The position numbers and the translations under genes were made by a program. Below are positions 54,114 to 64,000 of a stretch of 64,000 bases of DNA, piece after piece (the stretch's first letter is position 1; the number at the start of each line of letters is the position of its first letter). The notes below the pieces were generated by a model. That model saw nothing but the letters and a program-made list of their open reading frames with translations. It was not told where the DNA came from and did no database searches. The DNA comes from CATQHS01 sp965203375 (lineage in GTDB: Bacteria; Actinomycetota; Acidimicrobiia; Acidimicrobiales; Aldehydirespiratoraceae): assembly GCA_965203375.1 (NCBI GenBank), contig OZ241886.1:1-64000 (forward strand), read 5' to 3'.

Positions 54114-55160
54114 GTGACTGAGGCTCCCCGGCAGCTCACCTCGATCGCGGCCGGGATCACCTCCGAGCTGGCCGACCTGCTGGCGGCCGAGACCCGGCGC
54201 TGGACCGAACTCGACCCGGCGCTGAGCGAGCCCCTCGGCGACCTGACCGACCTGGTGCTGGCCGGGGGCAAGCGCATCCGGCCCGCCTTCTGCCACTGGG
54301 GGTGGGTTCTGGGGGGCGGCGACCCCGACGGCGACGGGGCCGCGGCCGCGGGCTGCGCCCTGGAGCTGCTGCACGCCTTCGCCCTGATCCACGACGACGT
54401 GATGGACGGGTCGTCCACCCGGCGGGGCGAGCCCACCGTGTGGCATCGGTTCGTGGACCGCCACCGGCGCCGGGGCTGGCAGGGCGAGGACCGGCGCTTC
54501 GGCGAGGCGGCCGCGGTGCTGGTGGGCGACATGGCCATGGTGCTGGCCGACCGCACCCTCGGGCCGGTGGCGCCGGAGGTCCGGGCGGTGTGGGACGAGC
54601 TGCGGGCCGAGCTGAACATGGGCCAGTACCTGGACGTGGCGGGCACGGCCGGCGGCCGGGTCACCGGTCCGCAGGCCCGGGTGATCGCCGAGCACAAGAC
54701 GGCGGGCTACACCGTGGTGCGGCCCCTCCAGCTCGGCGCGGCCCTGGCCGGCCGCACCGATCTGCACCCCGCGCTGAGCGAGCACGGCCGGCCGCTCGGC
54801 ATCGCCTACCAGCTCCGCGACGACGTGATCGGCGCCTTCGGCGACCCCGAGATCACCGGCAAGCCGGTGGGGGCCGACCTCCAGGAGGGCAAGCCGACGC
54901 TGCTGCTGGCCCGGGCCCGGGAGTCGGCCACCCCGGCCCAGCTCAAGGTGCTCGACACGGTGGGGGCCGGACTCGACAGCCGCTCCGTGGCCGCCGTCCA
55001 GCAGATACTGATCGACACCGGGGCCCGTGCCCGGGTGGAAGAGGAGATCGACCGCCTGCTGCACCGGGCCCTCGACGCCCTGGCCCTCCTGCCCGACGTG
55101 CCCGAGGCCATCGGCGCCCTCGCCGCCCTGGCCCGTTACGCGGTGACCCGCGACACCTGA
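54114..55160 (+). CDS. Polyprenyl diphosphate synthase
   Basis: 348 aa, GTG start. The first Asp-rich motif is in LIHDDVMDGSSTRRG, the second in YQLRDDVIGAFGD, with GGKRIRPAF at the IPP site. This is a trans-prenyltransferase (GGPP or longer, IdsA/IspB-like). The residues before the first motif (ALELLHAFA) include no large aromatic at the position that shortens chains, so a mid-length product is likely. It is followed 9 bp later by prfC. Confidence 0.92.
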   Translation: MTEAPRQLTSIAAGITSELADLLAAETRRWTELDPALSEPLGDLTDLVLAGGKRIRPAFCHWGWVLGGGDPDGDGAAAAGCALELLHAFALIHDDVMDGSSTRRGEPTVWHRFVDRHRRRGWQGEDRRFGEAAAVLVGDMAMVLADRTLGPVAPEVRAVWDELRAELNMGQYLDVAGTAGGRVTGPQARVIAEHKTAGYTVVRPLQLGAALAGRTDLHPALSEHGRPLGIAYQLRDDVIGAFGDPEITGKPVGADLQEGKPTLLLARARESATPAQLKVLDTVGAGLDSRSVAAVQQILIDTGARARVEEEIDRLLHRALDALALLPDVPEAIGALAALARYAVTRDT

Positions 55161-55169
55161 GACAGCGCC

Positions 55170-56807
<1,638 letters not shown>

Positions 56808-56820
56808 CGTCACCGTCGCC

Positions 56821-58362
56821 ATGACCGATCAGCCCGACACCGGCCAGCTCGACCAACCCGGCACCGCCCAGCCCGACGGCGGCGGTCAGCCCAACATCTT
56901 GTTGATCGTCTCCGACGAGGAGCGCCGCAACGACTGGCTGGAGGGGGTAGTGGACCTCCCGGCCCACCGGCGGTTACGGGACGACGGGCTGAGCTTCGAC
57001 CGCTACTACACCCACTCCTCTCCCTGCTCGCCGGCCCGGGCCAGCCTCTACACCGGCCGCTACCTGGCCCAGCACGGCGTGGTGGACAACGTGAGCTTCC
57101 CCACCCACACCGCCCTCGACCCGGCCATCCCCACCGTCGGCGGCCTGCTGGCCGAGCGGGGCTACCGGTCCGGCTACCTGGGCAAATGGCACCTCAGCCA
57201 CGACCGGCATCCCGACATGGCCGCCCACGGCTACCTCGACTGGCAGGGCGACGACTACTGGTACACCGGCAACCCGTGGACGGGCCGGCACTTCGACCCG
57301 ATCCTGGCCGGCCAGGCCGTCGAGTGGCTGGAGCGCCACGGGTCGGGGCGGCCCTGGTTCCTGACCGTGGCCCTGCTGAACCCCCACGACATCATGTGGT
57401 ATCCGGCCGACCACGCCAGCTTCCTCGAAGACCACCCCGAGGCGGCCGAGGCCATCGACTTCATCCAGCGGGTCCGGCTGGGACCGGGGGCCGAGGACCT
57501 GCCGCTGGCCCCGCCGCCCGAGGACTACCCCCGCCGGTTCGAGAAGCTGCCGGAGAACTTCCACGACGACCTGCACACCAAGCCCGAGGTGCAGCGGGCC
57601 TGGCGCCACGTCCGCAACCGGGAGCACTTCGTGGGGGCCATGGACCCCGCCGACCACGAGTCGTGGCTGCGCTACCTCGACTACTACGCCTACCTGCACG
57701 AGCAGCTCGACGCGGCCCTGGCCGAGCTGCTGGGCGCCCTGGACCGGCTCGGCCTCTACGACGACACTGCGGTGGTCTACACCTCCGACCACGGCGACGC
57801 CTGCGGCTCGCACGGCCTGCGGGCCAAGCTGCCCTGCGTGTACGAGGAGGTGATGGGGGTGCCTTTGGTGGTCAAGTTCCCGGGCGGACCGGCCGGGCGG
57901 CGCACCCGGGCCCTGGCCACCCACGTGGACTTGGCCGCCACCATCGCGGCCTGGGGCGGGGCGGGCCCAGGCGACGCGCCGAGCCTGTCGGGCCGGGACC
58001 TGGCCCCGGTGCTGGCCGATCCCGACGCGGCGGTGCGCGACTATGTGCTGTTCTCCCAGGACTCGGCCCAGTCCGGGCTGATCCGGTCGAGCCGCTACGC
58101 GGTGCGGGGCTTCTACGACGGCGAGACCAAGTACGCCCGCTACTACGGGATCGGCGGGGGGATAGAGCGGGACGGCTCCCGGGCCGAGGGCGGCAAGGTG
58201 TTCGACGTCGACGCCGACTTCGACGACCACGACCACGAGTGGTACGAGACGGCCGAGGACCCGCACGAACTGGTCAACCTGGCCGGCGACCGGGGCCGTC
58301 GCAACGAGCTGCGGGCCCTGTTCGACCGCCTGCTCGACTACGAGAAGGAGCTGGCCGCATGA
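56821..58362 (+). CDS. Sulfatase (arylsulfatase/alkaline phosphatase family)
   Basis: 513 aa. CSPARASLYTG near residue 64 is the Cys-type CxPxR motif that is turned into formylglycine. Metal ligands are in IVSDEERRNDW and in YTSDHGDACGSHGL near residue 320, and GYLGKWHLS is also typical. There is no signal peptide, so the enzyme is cytosolic unless exported otherwise. Substrate unknown. Confidence 0.88.
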   Translation: MTDQPDTGQLDQPGTAQPDGGGQPNILLIVSDEERRNDWLEGVVDLPAHRRLRDDGLSFDRYYTHSSPCSPARASLYTGRYLAQHGVVDNVSFPTHTALDPAIPTVGGLLAERGYRSGYLGKWHLSHDRHPDMAAHGYLDWQGDDYWYTGNPWTGRHFDPILAGQAVEWLERHGSGRPWFLTVALLNPHDIMWYPADHASFLEDHPEAAEAIDFIQRVRLGPGAEDLPLAPPPEDYPRRFEKLPENFHDDLHTKPEVQRAWRHVRNREHFVGAMDPADHESWLRYLDYYAYLHEQLDAALAELLGALDRLGLYDDTAVVYTSDHGDACGSHGLRAKLPCVYEEVMGVPLVVKFPGGPAGRRTRALATHVDLAATIAAWGGAGPGDAPSLSGRDLAPVLADPDAAVRDYVLFSQDSAQSGLIRSSRYAVRGFYDGETKYARYYGIGGGIERDGSRAEGGKVFDVDADFDDHDHEWYETAEDPHELVNLAGDRGRRNELRALFDRLLDYEKELAA

Positions 58363-58447
58363 CCAGAACCGGGCGGCGCCCCGAAGCGAGGGGGGCTGAC
58401 CGCATGAGCGGAGCGACCGGCCGCGGGACAGGGAGGGGGCCGGGCGG

Positions 58448-59359
58448 ATGAGCGGCCCGCGGACCATCAAGTTGAGCGGAACAGACGCCTTCGTGGTGGT
58501 GGACCTGGACGGGGCCGAGGCCTCGTCCGGGCCAGTGCGGCGGGCCCGCAAGGTGCTACCCGGCGGGGTGAGGGACCTGGCCCGGTCCCAGACCTACACC
58601 TACGCGGCGCTGGGAATGCGCCGGGGCGGGGCCTCGGCCGGGATCAACGCCGTTGACGCCGACCGGGCCGAGGCGGTGGCCGCCTTCGTGGAGCAGGCCG
58701 CGGCGCTGGTGGCCGACCGCACCTATCTGCCCGACCCGGCCAAAGGCGTAGACGAGGCCGACCTGGCCCCGCTGCGGGCCGCCGACCCCCGCAGCCGGTC
58801 GGGGGCGTTTGCAGCCGAATGCGAGGCGCTGTCGGCCGCGGTCGCCGCGGAGGCCGCCATCGGGCTCGACGGGCGGACCGCAGCCATAGAGGGGGCCGGG
58901 TCCTGCGGTCCGACGCTGGCCGCGGCACTGGCCGAGCGGGGGGCCACCGTGGTCTCCACCGACCCCGAGACCTGGGCCTCCGCCCCGGTCGACATCGTGT
59001 TCGCCGGCTCGAAGATGGGAGCGGTGAACCACGGCTCAGCCGAAAGCCTCCAGGCCCGGCTGCTGGTCCCCTGCGGCCGGCTGCCGTTCACGGCCAAGGC
59101 CCTGGCCGTGTGCCGGCACCGGGGCGTGCTGGCCCTGCCCGACTTCGTGACCCTGGCCGGCTCGACCATCGCGGCCTGGAACGACCCCGGCACCGCCGAC
59201 GACGAGGTGCGCTCGGCGGTGACCGCTACGGTCACCGAGCTGGTGGCCGAGACCGTCAGCCACCCCGACGGCCCCTTCTTGGCCGCCTGCTACGCGGCCG
59301 AGTCCTTCCTGGCCACCTGGCAAGACGAGCTGCCCTTCGGCCGCCCCCTGGCCCCGTAA
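58448..59359 (+). CDS. Glu/Leu/Phe/Val dehydrogenase-like protein
   Basis: 303 aa. AAIEGAGSCGPTLAAALAER near residue 144 is a Rossmann NAD loop; VFAGSKMGAVNHGSAESLQA and GVLALPDFVTLAGSTIAAW fit the amino-acid dehydrogenase family, where ALPDF... follows the cofactor domain. The N-terminal catalytic half is short and lacks an evident catalytic Lys pair, so the activity is uncertain. Confidence 0.65.
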   Translation: MSGPRTIKLSGTDAFVVVDLDGAEASSGPVRRARKVLPGGVRDLARSQTYTYAALGMRRGGASAGINAVDADRAEAVAAFVEQAAALVADRTYLPDPAKGVDEADLAPLRAADPRSRSGAFAAECEALSAAVAAEAAIGLDGRTAAIEGAGSCGPTLAAALAERGATVVSTDPETWASAPVDIVFAGSKMGAVNHGSAESLQARLLVPCGRLPFTAKALAVCRHRGVLALPDFVTLAGSTIAAWNDPGTADDEVRSAVTATVTELVAETVSHPDGPFLAACYAAESFLATWQDELPFGRPLAP

Positions 59360-59411
59360 TCCGGCCGGGAGCGCCAGCCCGGCCCCGAAGGCCCTAGCCT
59401 GGGAAGTTAGA

Positions 59412-59488
59412 GGGGCTGTAGCTCAGCCGGCTAGAGCACCTGCTTTGCAAGCAGGGGGTCGTGGGTTCGAGTCCCATCAGCTCCACCA
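59412..59488 (+). tRNA. tRNA-Ala (anticodon TGC)
   Basis: GGGGCTG pairs with CAGCTCC, the anticodon loop TTTGCAA gives TGC, the T-arm is GTGGGTTCGAGTCCCAT, and CCA is encoded. Confidence 0.97.
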
Positions 59489-59489
59489 A

Positions 59490-59673
59490 CTTGCGATGAC
59501 AGTCAAGCCACGTGCTTGGCAACGATGGCGTCGTAAAACCGGATCTCCCCGTTTGTCGGCCAGAACGAACTGCCCGAGCCAGCGGTCCACGAGTGGGCGC
59601 TTGTCATCCTCGGTCAGCTCTCTTGGACCCTGTTCATGCACTGGAACTTGCCCCAAGTGTTCCGAATTGGGCT
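59490..59673. other. Gap between two tRNA genes with a short remnant
   Basis: On the minus strand a host-like frame reads ELTEDDKRPLVDRWLGQFVL but has no start or recognisable identity. It is perhaps a leftover of an element that used the tRNA-Ala end. Confidence 0.3.
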
Positions 59674-59747
59674 TGGAGCGGGTGAGGGGAATCGAACCCC
59701 CGTTCTCAGCTTGGGAAGCTGATGTTCTGCCTCTGAACTACACCCGC
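59674..59747 (-). tRNA. tRNA-Gly (anticodon CCC)
   Basis: On the minus strand GCGGGTG pairs with CACCCGC, the anticodon loop TTCCCAA gives CCC, the T-arm is GGGGGTTCGATTCCCCT, and CCA is encoded. Confidence 0.96.
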
Positions 59748-59869
59748 GGGCTCGGCCAGGGTAACCCGGCCCAGGCCGCAGGCGCACGGCACCAGCGCAC
59801 GGCGGCGATCCGGACGGGCCGGACGCTCTCGGGCGCAGGGTCGCGGGAAGCGGGGTCCAACGCGATTGA

Positions 59870-60499
59870 ATGGAGGGCGTGGGACATTCGGTCCCGGCTC
59901 GCAGGGCGCTGGTCCTGACCGCGGCGGCGGTGGCCGTCTGCCTGGCCGCCGCGGCCTGCGGCCGGTCGGGATACCAGTACATCGAGAACGGCGACGACAC
60001 CGTCTTCGTGAAGATCCCCGAGAACTGGGAGGTCGTCTCCGAGGGCGTGGTGGACTACACCGTCACCCCCGACGGGGACCTGCAGCTCCTGCCCGGCGAC
60101 TCGGCCCTGCCCTGGCGGGCCACCTTCGTCGAGACCCCGCCGGGCGCGCCCGGCTCGCCCACCGGCATCACCGGGGCGGTGGAGATCCAGCCCGTCGACC
60201 GCCGGATGAGGGCCGACCTGAACCCCTACCGCTTCTTCGGGATCGACCTCGACGACACCACCGACGGGATCGAGGTGGTGCGCCACGACCTGGTGGAGAT
60301 GGACGGCATATCCGGGCCCCGGCTGGTCTGGAAGCAGACCAACGAGCAGGGCGAGGAGATGGTCGTCGACCGGCTGGTGATGACCGACAGCCTCAACCGG
60401 GTCGTCTACTCGGTGGGGATGGGCTGCAACTCCGGCTGCTACGACGACAACGTCTCCTCCATCGAGGAGGTCATGGCCACCTTCACGGTGAGGGGCTGA
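59870..60499 (+). CDS. Lipoprotein of unknown function
   Basis: 209 aa. A signal with lipobox (VCLAAAACGRSG) places it on the outer face of the membrane with Cys near residue 30 lipidated. The mature part has no known motif; two late Cys (GMGCNSGCYDDN) may form a disulfide. It ends 3 bp before the FtsH-like gene, so it is probably a partner or a substrate-facing factor of that protease. Confidence 0.75.
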   Translation: MEGVGHSVPARRALVLTAAAVAVCLAAAACGRSGYQYIENGDDTVFVKIPENWEVVSEGVVDYTVTPDGDLQLLPGDSALPWRATFVETPPGAPGSPTGITGAVEIQPVDRRMRADLNPYRFFGIDLDDTTDGIEVVRHDLVEMDGISGPRLVWKQTNEQGEEMVVDRLVMTDSLNRVVYSVGMGCNSGCYDDNVSSIEEVMATFTVRG

Positions 60500-60502
60500 C
60501 CG

Positions 60503-63010
60503 GTGCGGCCCTTCCGGCGGAACCGACCGGCGGCAACAACCGCCCCGAAGGCCGAGACGATGATCGACCTGCGGGCCGCCCGGTCCCGGCCCCGGGAGGC
60601 CGAGCGCACCACCCGCCGACGGCTCGACCCGTGGGACCGGTCCAAGTACCTGGTGCTGGGCTCGGTCCTGTTCGGGTTCTTCTGGTGGCAGAAGCTGACC
60701 GGGCACCCGATCAAGTCGGTGGCCGACGGCTTCTGGGAAACCATCGAGCAGCAGACCTGGATCTGGGTCCTGATGGCCCTGGAGGCCGCCCGCCAGGCCC
60801 ACTTCCTGATCGCCGAGCGCTGGCCGGCCTACTACCGGTTCTGGAAGGTCCGGGTGTTCGGGCGGTTCGAGAGCCGCCGGTCCCGCACCGACCCGTGGGT
60901 CCGGTTCCGCATCGGCCGGGTGATCAGGGTGCTGTTCTGGCTGCTGCTGGCCGGCGTGGTGGTGGGCCAGTTCACCGGCGAGAACCCGGTGCAGGCCCTC
61001 ATCGGCCTGCCCGGCCGGCTCAACGACTGGCTGCCCTGGGCGGCCCGGCTGATCATCTACCCCCTGCTGCTGATCAGCCAGTTCGTGCTGCTGTTCTGGT
61101 TCCTGTCCCGGGGCGGCGTGGAGACCTACTTCCCCGACGACATCGACACCCGCTTCGACGACGTGTGGGGCCAGGACCCGGTGCGGGAGCGGGTCCGGGA
61201 GAACCTCATCTTCCTGGAGAACCCCGAGGCCATCGAGGAGGTGGGCGGCTACGCGCCGGGGGGCATCCTGCTGTACGGGCCGCCCGGCACCGGCAAGACG
61301 CTGCTGGCCGAGGCGGCCGCGGGCGAGACGGGCAAGCCCTTCGTGTTCGTGGAGCCGGGGGCGTTCATGAACATGTTCTTCGGCGTCGGCATCCTCAAGG
61401 TCAAGGGGCTGTTCCGCAAGCTGCGGAAGCTGGCTTTGCGCTACGGCGGGGTGGTGGCCTTCTTCGACGAGGCCGACGCGCTGGGCAACCGGGGGGCGTC
61501 GGTGGGCGGCGACGGCGGCTTCGGGTCGGCGCGGCTCGCCCGGTTCCTGGCCGACGCCGCCGAGCCGGGGGCGGCCTATCCGTACCTGTCGCCCGGCGCG
61601 CAGCAGGCCCTGCGCGACGCGGCCACGGGATGCGACCCGGTGACGGGGCGCCCGTTGGCTGGGTCGCCGGGAGCGGGGCATCTAGGAGCGGGCGGGCTCC
61701 CGGCCACCGGCGACGGCCGGGGCGGGCCGGGCCGGGAGGCGATCATGATGATGGGCGGGGGCGGGGGCATGGGCACCCTCCAGGCTCTGCTGGCCGAGCT
61801 GTCGGGCCTGAAGAAGCCGAGGGGGTTCTTCAACCGGGTGGTGCGCAAGATGCTGGGGCTGCGGCCCAAGCCCCCGCCCCGCTACCGCATCCTGGTGATG
61901 ATGGCGTCGAACCTCCCCGAGGCGCTGGACCCGGCCATGCTGCGGCCGGGCCGGATCGACCGCATCTACAAGGTCGGCTACCCCACCCAGGAGGGCCGCA
62001 AGCGCACCTACCAGGGCTACCTGGACAAGGTGGAGCACGTGCTGAGCGACGACGACGTCGAAAAGCTGGCCACCATCACCCCCTACGCCACCGGGGCCAC
62101 CATCAAAGACATGGTCAACGAGGCCCTGATCACCGCCATCCGGGACGGCCGCCGGGTCATCACCTGGGCCGACATCATCAAGGCCAAGCAGCTCAAGGAG
62201 CACGGCCTGGCCGACGACTTCGACTACGTCGAGCACGAGCGCCACGCCCTGGCCATCCACGAGGCCTGCCACGCGGTGGCCCTGCACCGGGTCAGCCGCC
62301 ACCGCATGATCGACATAGCCACCATCGAGCGGCGGGGCAACGTGGGCGGGTTCGTGTCCCACATCCCGCCCGAGGACCGCTTCACCCACTGGCGCTCCGA
62401 GTACGAGGCCGACCTGGAGGTGTCGCTGGCGTCGCTGGCCGGCGAGCGGCTCTTCTTCGGCGACGACAACTCCTCGGGGGTGGGCGGCGACCTCCGCAAC
62501 GCCACCCAGCTCGCGGCCATGATGGCCGGCTACTGGGGCATGGGCGACACCCTGGCCAGCCACGCCGTGCAGCAGCAGTTCGGGATCGGCGGCGGTGGCC
62601 GGGGGCGGGGCGGCGACGATGACGACGACCCGGAGCGGGAGCTGCTGCGCACCGGGCTGGGCGACCAGATCGAGCGGCGGATGACCGACCGCTACGACGC
62701 GGTGCGGGCGCTGCTGGAGGCGAACCGGCTGGAGGTCTTGGCCGTGGCCCACGCCCTGGAGACCCACCGGACCATCACCGGCGAGGACGTGAGCGCCATC
62801 GTCGAGCGGGAGATCGGGCCGTTCCTGGACGGCCGGGGCTACTACACGCCCGAGGCGGTCGAGGCCCTGGAGTCGTACCACCGGGCCGTGCTCGACCGGC
62901 GCGGCCAGGGCCGCACCGAACTGCCGCCGCTCCCCGAGATCGAAGGCGTCACCGGCCGACTGGTCGAGACCGTAGTAGCCCCGCCCGCACCGGCGGCCAT
63001 GCCCGCCTGA
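60503..63010 (+). CDS. FtsH-like membrane AAA+ metalloprotease
   Basis: 835 aa, GTG start. Three N-terminal membrane segments (YLVLGSVLFGFFWWQKLTG; IRVLFWLLLAGVVVGQF; LIIYPLLLISQFVLLFWFL) replace the usual two. Walker A GPPGTGKTLLAEAAAGE near residue 259, Walker B VVAFFDEAD, and the M41 zinc site HEACH near residue 585, with a later acid in YEADLEVSLASLAGERLFFG. A Gly-rich insertion sits in the AAA domain (about residues 390-420). It is divergent from housekeeping FtsH and coupled to a lipoprotein. Confidence 0.85.
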   Translation: MRPFRRNRPAATTAPKAETMIDLRAARSRPREAERTTRRRLDPWDRSKYLVLGSVLFGFFWWQKLTGHPIKSVADGFWETIEQQTWIWVLMALEAARQAHFLIAERWPAYYRFWKVRVFGRFESRRSRTDPWVRFRIGRVIRVLFWLLLAGVVVGQFTGENPVQALIGLPGRLNDWLPWAARLIIYPLLLISQFVLLFWFLSRGGVETYFPDDIDTRFDDVWGQDPVRERVRENLIFLENPEAIEEVGGYAPGGILLYGPPGTGKTLLAEAAAGETGKPFVFVEPGAFMNMFFGVGILKVKGLFRKLRKLALRYGGVVAFFDEADALGNRGASVGGDGGFGSARLARFLADAAEPGAAYPYLSPGAQQALRDAATGCDPVTGRPLAGSPGAGHLGAGGLPATGDGRGGPGREAIMMMGGGGGMGTLQALLAELSGLKKPRGFFNRVVRKMLGLRPKPPPRYRILVMMASNLPEALDPAMLRPGRIDRIYKVGYPTQEGRKRTYQGYLDKVEHVLSDDDVEKLATITPYATGATIKDMVNEALITAIRDGRRVITWADIIKAKQLKEHGLADDFDYVEHERHALAIHEACHAVALHRVSRHRMIDIATIERRGNVGGFVSHIPPEDRFTHWRSEYEADLEVSLASLAGERLFFGDDNSSGVGGDLRNATQLAAMMAGYWGMGDTLASHAVQQQFGIGGGGRGRGGDDDDDPERELLRTGLGDQIERRMTDRYDAVRALLEANRLEVLAVAHALETHRTITGEDVSAIVEREIGPFLDGRGYYTPEAVEALESYHRAVLDRRGQGRTELPPLPEIEGVTGRLVETVVAPPAPAAMPA

Positions 63011-63100
63011 CAGGAATGACCGCCTGACGAGGTGGACCGGCTCGGCGTGCGGGACCTGTAGGGCGCGGCAACGCTCGCCTGACAGGAATGGCCGCCTGAC
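63004..63100. repeat. 25-bp direct repeats after the FtsH-like gene
   Basis: CGCCTGACAGGAATGACCGC-CTGAC at 63004-63028 and again with one change at 63076-63100; a further CGGAATGACCGC follows. The first copy contains the FtsH-like stop. Confidence 0.6.
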
Positions 63101-63189
63101 GGAATGACCGCACCTTCGCGGCGGTTGTCACACCCCCTCGAGAGAATAGGAGTTCGTCCCGTCACAACCTATTGAGCGATCGGAACTTC

Positions 63190-63705
63190 ATGAGAACGGC
63201 AATCGACTTCCCCCCTGACCCCGACACCTTGGTCCTCTGCGACATCGAGAACCTGGCCGGCGCGGCCAGCCCCACCGCTCGAGACGTGCGCCAGATCGAC
63301 GCCCTTATCCACCGAGCCTTCGGCGCGGGCCTGTTGGAGGTGCTGGCCTGCGACGCCCACAACGCCGAGGTGGTCTGGTTCAATTGGACCCACGAAGTCC
63401 GACGCCTGGTCGGGCGGGGTCCCGACGGCACCGACCTCGAGCTGATCGGCGTGCTCCGCCACGAAAGGATCGAGCAGCGGTTCCGGCGGGTGATCATCGG
63501 CTCCGGCGACCACATCTTCGCCGAGCCGGCCATGCGGCTGGCCGCAGCCGGAGTCCAAGTGGTGGTGGCCGTGGGCCGGGGCTACTGCTCGGCTCGTCTT
63601 CGCCAGGCGGTCGAAGATGTGGTCCATCTGCCGCTGACCAGCCCGCACCGCCGCCCCGACCAAGCTCCGGCGACCGCGCCCCGACGCGGACGGCCCCGGC
63701 GGTGA
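63190..63705 (+). CDS. NYN/PIN-like domain protein
   Basis: 171 aa from ATG 63190 (a TTG at 63172 is also open). LVLCDIENLAG holds the first metal acid and RRVIIGSGDHIFAEPAMRLA the GSGDxxF motif of NYN domains, followed by VQVVVAVGRGYCSARL. Likely an RNase. The C-terminal 25 residues are basic and may bind nucleic acid. Unrelated at the DNA level to the NYN gene at 28986. Confidence 0.7.
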   Translation: MRTAIDFPPDPDTLVLCDIENLAGAASPTARDVRQIDALIHRAFGAGLLEVLACDAHNAEVVWFNWTHEVRRLVGRGPDGTDLELIGVLRHERIEQRFRRVIIGSGDHIFAEPAMRLAAAGVQVVVAVGRGYCSARLRQAVEDVVHLPLTSPHRRPDQAPATAPRRGRPRR

Positions 63706-63912
63706 GACCCGTGGTCAGTTCAGCCCGATCCCGACCTCCCAGCAGGCAGCCACGGGCCCGGTGAGGCCGCACAGCGGCCGCCCGCGTCAGAGATGGGCGA
63801 GCACGCCTGACCGGGAGCGTTCGCGGCCACGGCGCAACGGTCCCCGCCCGGCGGTTACGATGCCGACGCCGTCTGGTTGATCGCGGCGCGACCCGAAATA
63901 GCGCGATCCGAG

Positions 63913-63941
63913 TTGCCCTTGGTCGCGGTGCCCGGTATAGT
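63913..63941 (+). promoter_or_regulatory. Sigma-70-type promoter near window end
   Basis: TTGCCC, a spacer of exactly 17 bases, then TATAGT. The gene it serves lies beyond the window. Confidence 0.6.
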
Positions 63942-63955
63942 GGCGTGATCTGCTC

Positions 63956-64000
63956 CCTCCCCCATTGGGGAGGCAACGAGGGCCCGAAAGGGCCCTCGTT
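63956..64000 (+). promoter_or_regulatory. Two tandem hairpins in the leader of the next transcript
   Basis: CCTCCCC-catt-GGGGAGG (63956-63973) is followed by AACGAGGGCCC-GAAA-GGGCCCTCGTT (63975-64000), an 11-bp stem with a GNRA loop. They start about 15 bases after the promoter's -10 box, so they lie at the 5' end of the RNA. A terminator or attenuator cannot be excluded because the window stops here. Confidence 0.6.

Noticed and set aside
59738..61681. 647-aa minus-strand frame opposite the FtsH-like gene
   Set aside because: Antisense shadow without motifs; the + strand has full protease signatures.

Overview
The window is high-GC actinobacterial chromosome. The order recR, dnaX, a small SRP RNA and tRNA-Ser, followed by tadA, a second tRNA-Ser and a 1-Cys peroxiredoxin, together with many GTG/TTG starts, genes that seem to start almost at their promoter, and no codon-poor islands inside the core blocks, suggests an Actinomycetota genome, possibly Acidimicrobiia. 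The class assignment is inference only. No rRNA or phage structural genes are visible.

Region 1 (1-15.6 kb) is mostly core: epoxide hydrolase, ATP-dependent DNA ligase, 5'-3' exonuclease, methylmalonyl-CoA epimerase, recR, dnaX, SRP RNA, two tRNA-Ser, a class IV aminotransferase, tadA, an EamA transporter and a peroxiredoxin. Two DNA methyltransferases interrupt it. One is a 923-aa stand-alone N6 methylase. The other is a methylase-HNH fusion lying between recR and a displaced 271-bp copy of the recR 3' end.

Region 2 (15.6-31.9 kb) is an accessory island. It holds toxin-antitoxin-like modules (nucleotidyltransferase pair, HicAB, DUF433/PIN-like), a broken TIGR04255 gene, a truncated Clp-fold protease and an IS630 element. 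It also holds a dense field of repeats: at least eight copies of a 117-bp element that folds into a long terminator-like hairpin, five of them with a 300-bp tail; six or seven decayed minimal nucleotidyltransferase (MNT) genes; and three copies of a NYN-domain gene, one whole, one fused in frame to an MNT leader, one a remnant.

Region 3 (31.9-46.2 kb) begins with two divergent multi-spanning GT-C-like membrane proteins. An amplified cassette of Tad-pilus-like pseudopilin genes follows (a small one-TM protein, TadE-like A, TadE-like B). Two A-B pairs look usable; the other copies are truncated, frameshifted, or mutated mainly by T->C changes that remove start and stop codons. Embedded here are a duplicated minus-strand gene of unknown function, a duplicated DUF6338-like plus small-protein cassette, and an AT-rich gene that resembles a proteasome-type Ntn hydrolase.

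Region 4 (46.2-64 kb) is core again: pncB-pncA, an OLD-type ATPase/nuclease, an ABC exporter overlapping xseA then xseB, a polyprenyl diphosphate synthase, prfC, a sulfatase, a Glu/Leu-dehydrogenase-like protein, tRNA-Ala, tRNA-Gly, a lipoprotein, an FtsH-like membrane AAA protease and a NYN-like protein. The window ends in a promoter followed by two tandem hairpins. All calls are by reading; no database search was run.
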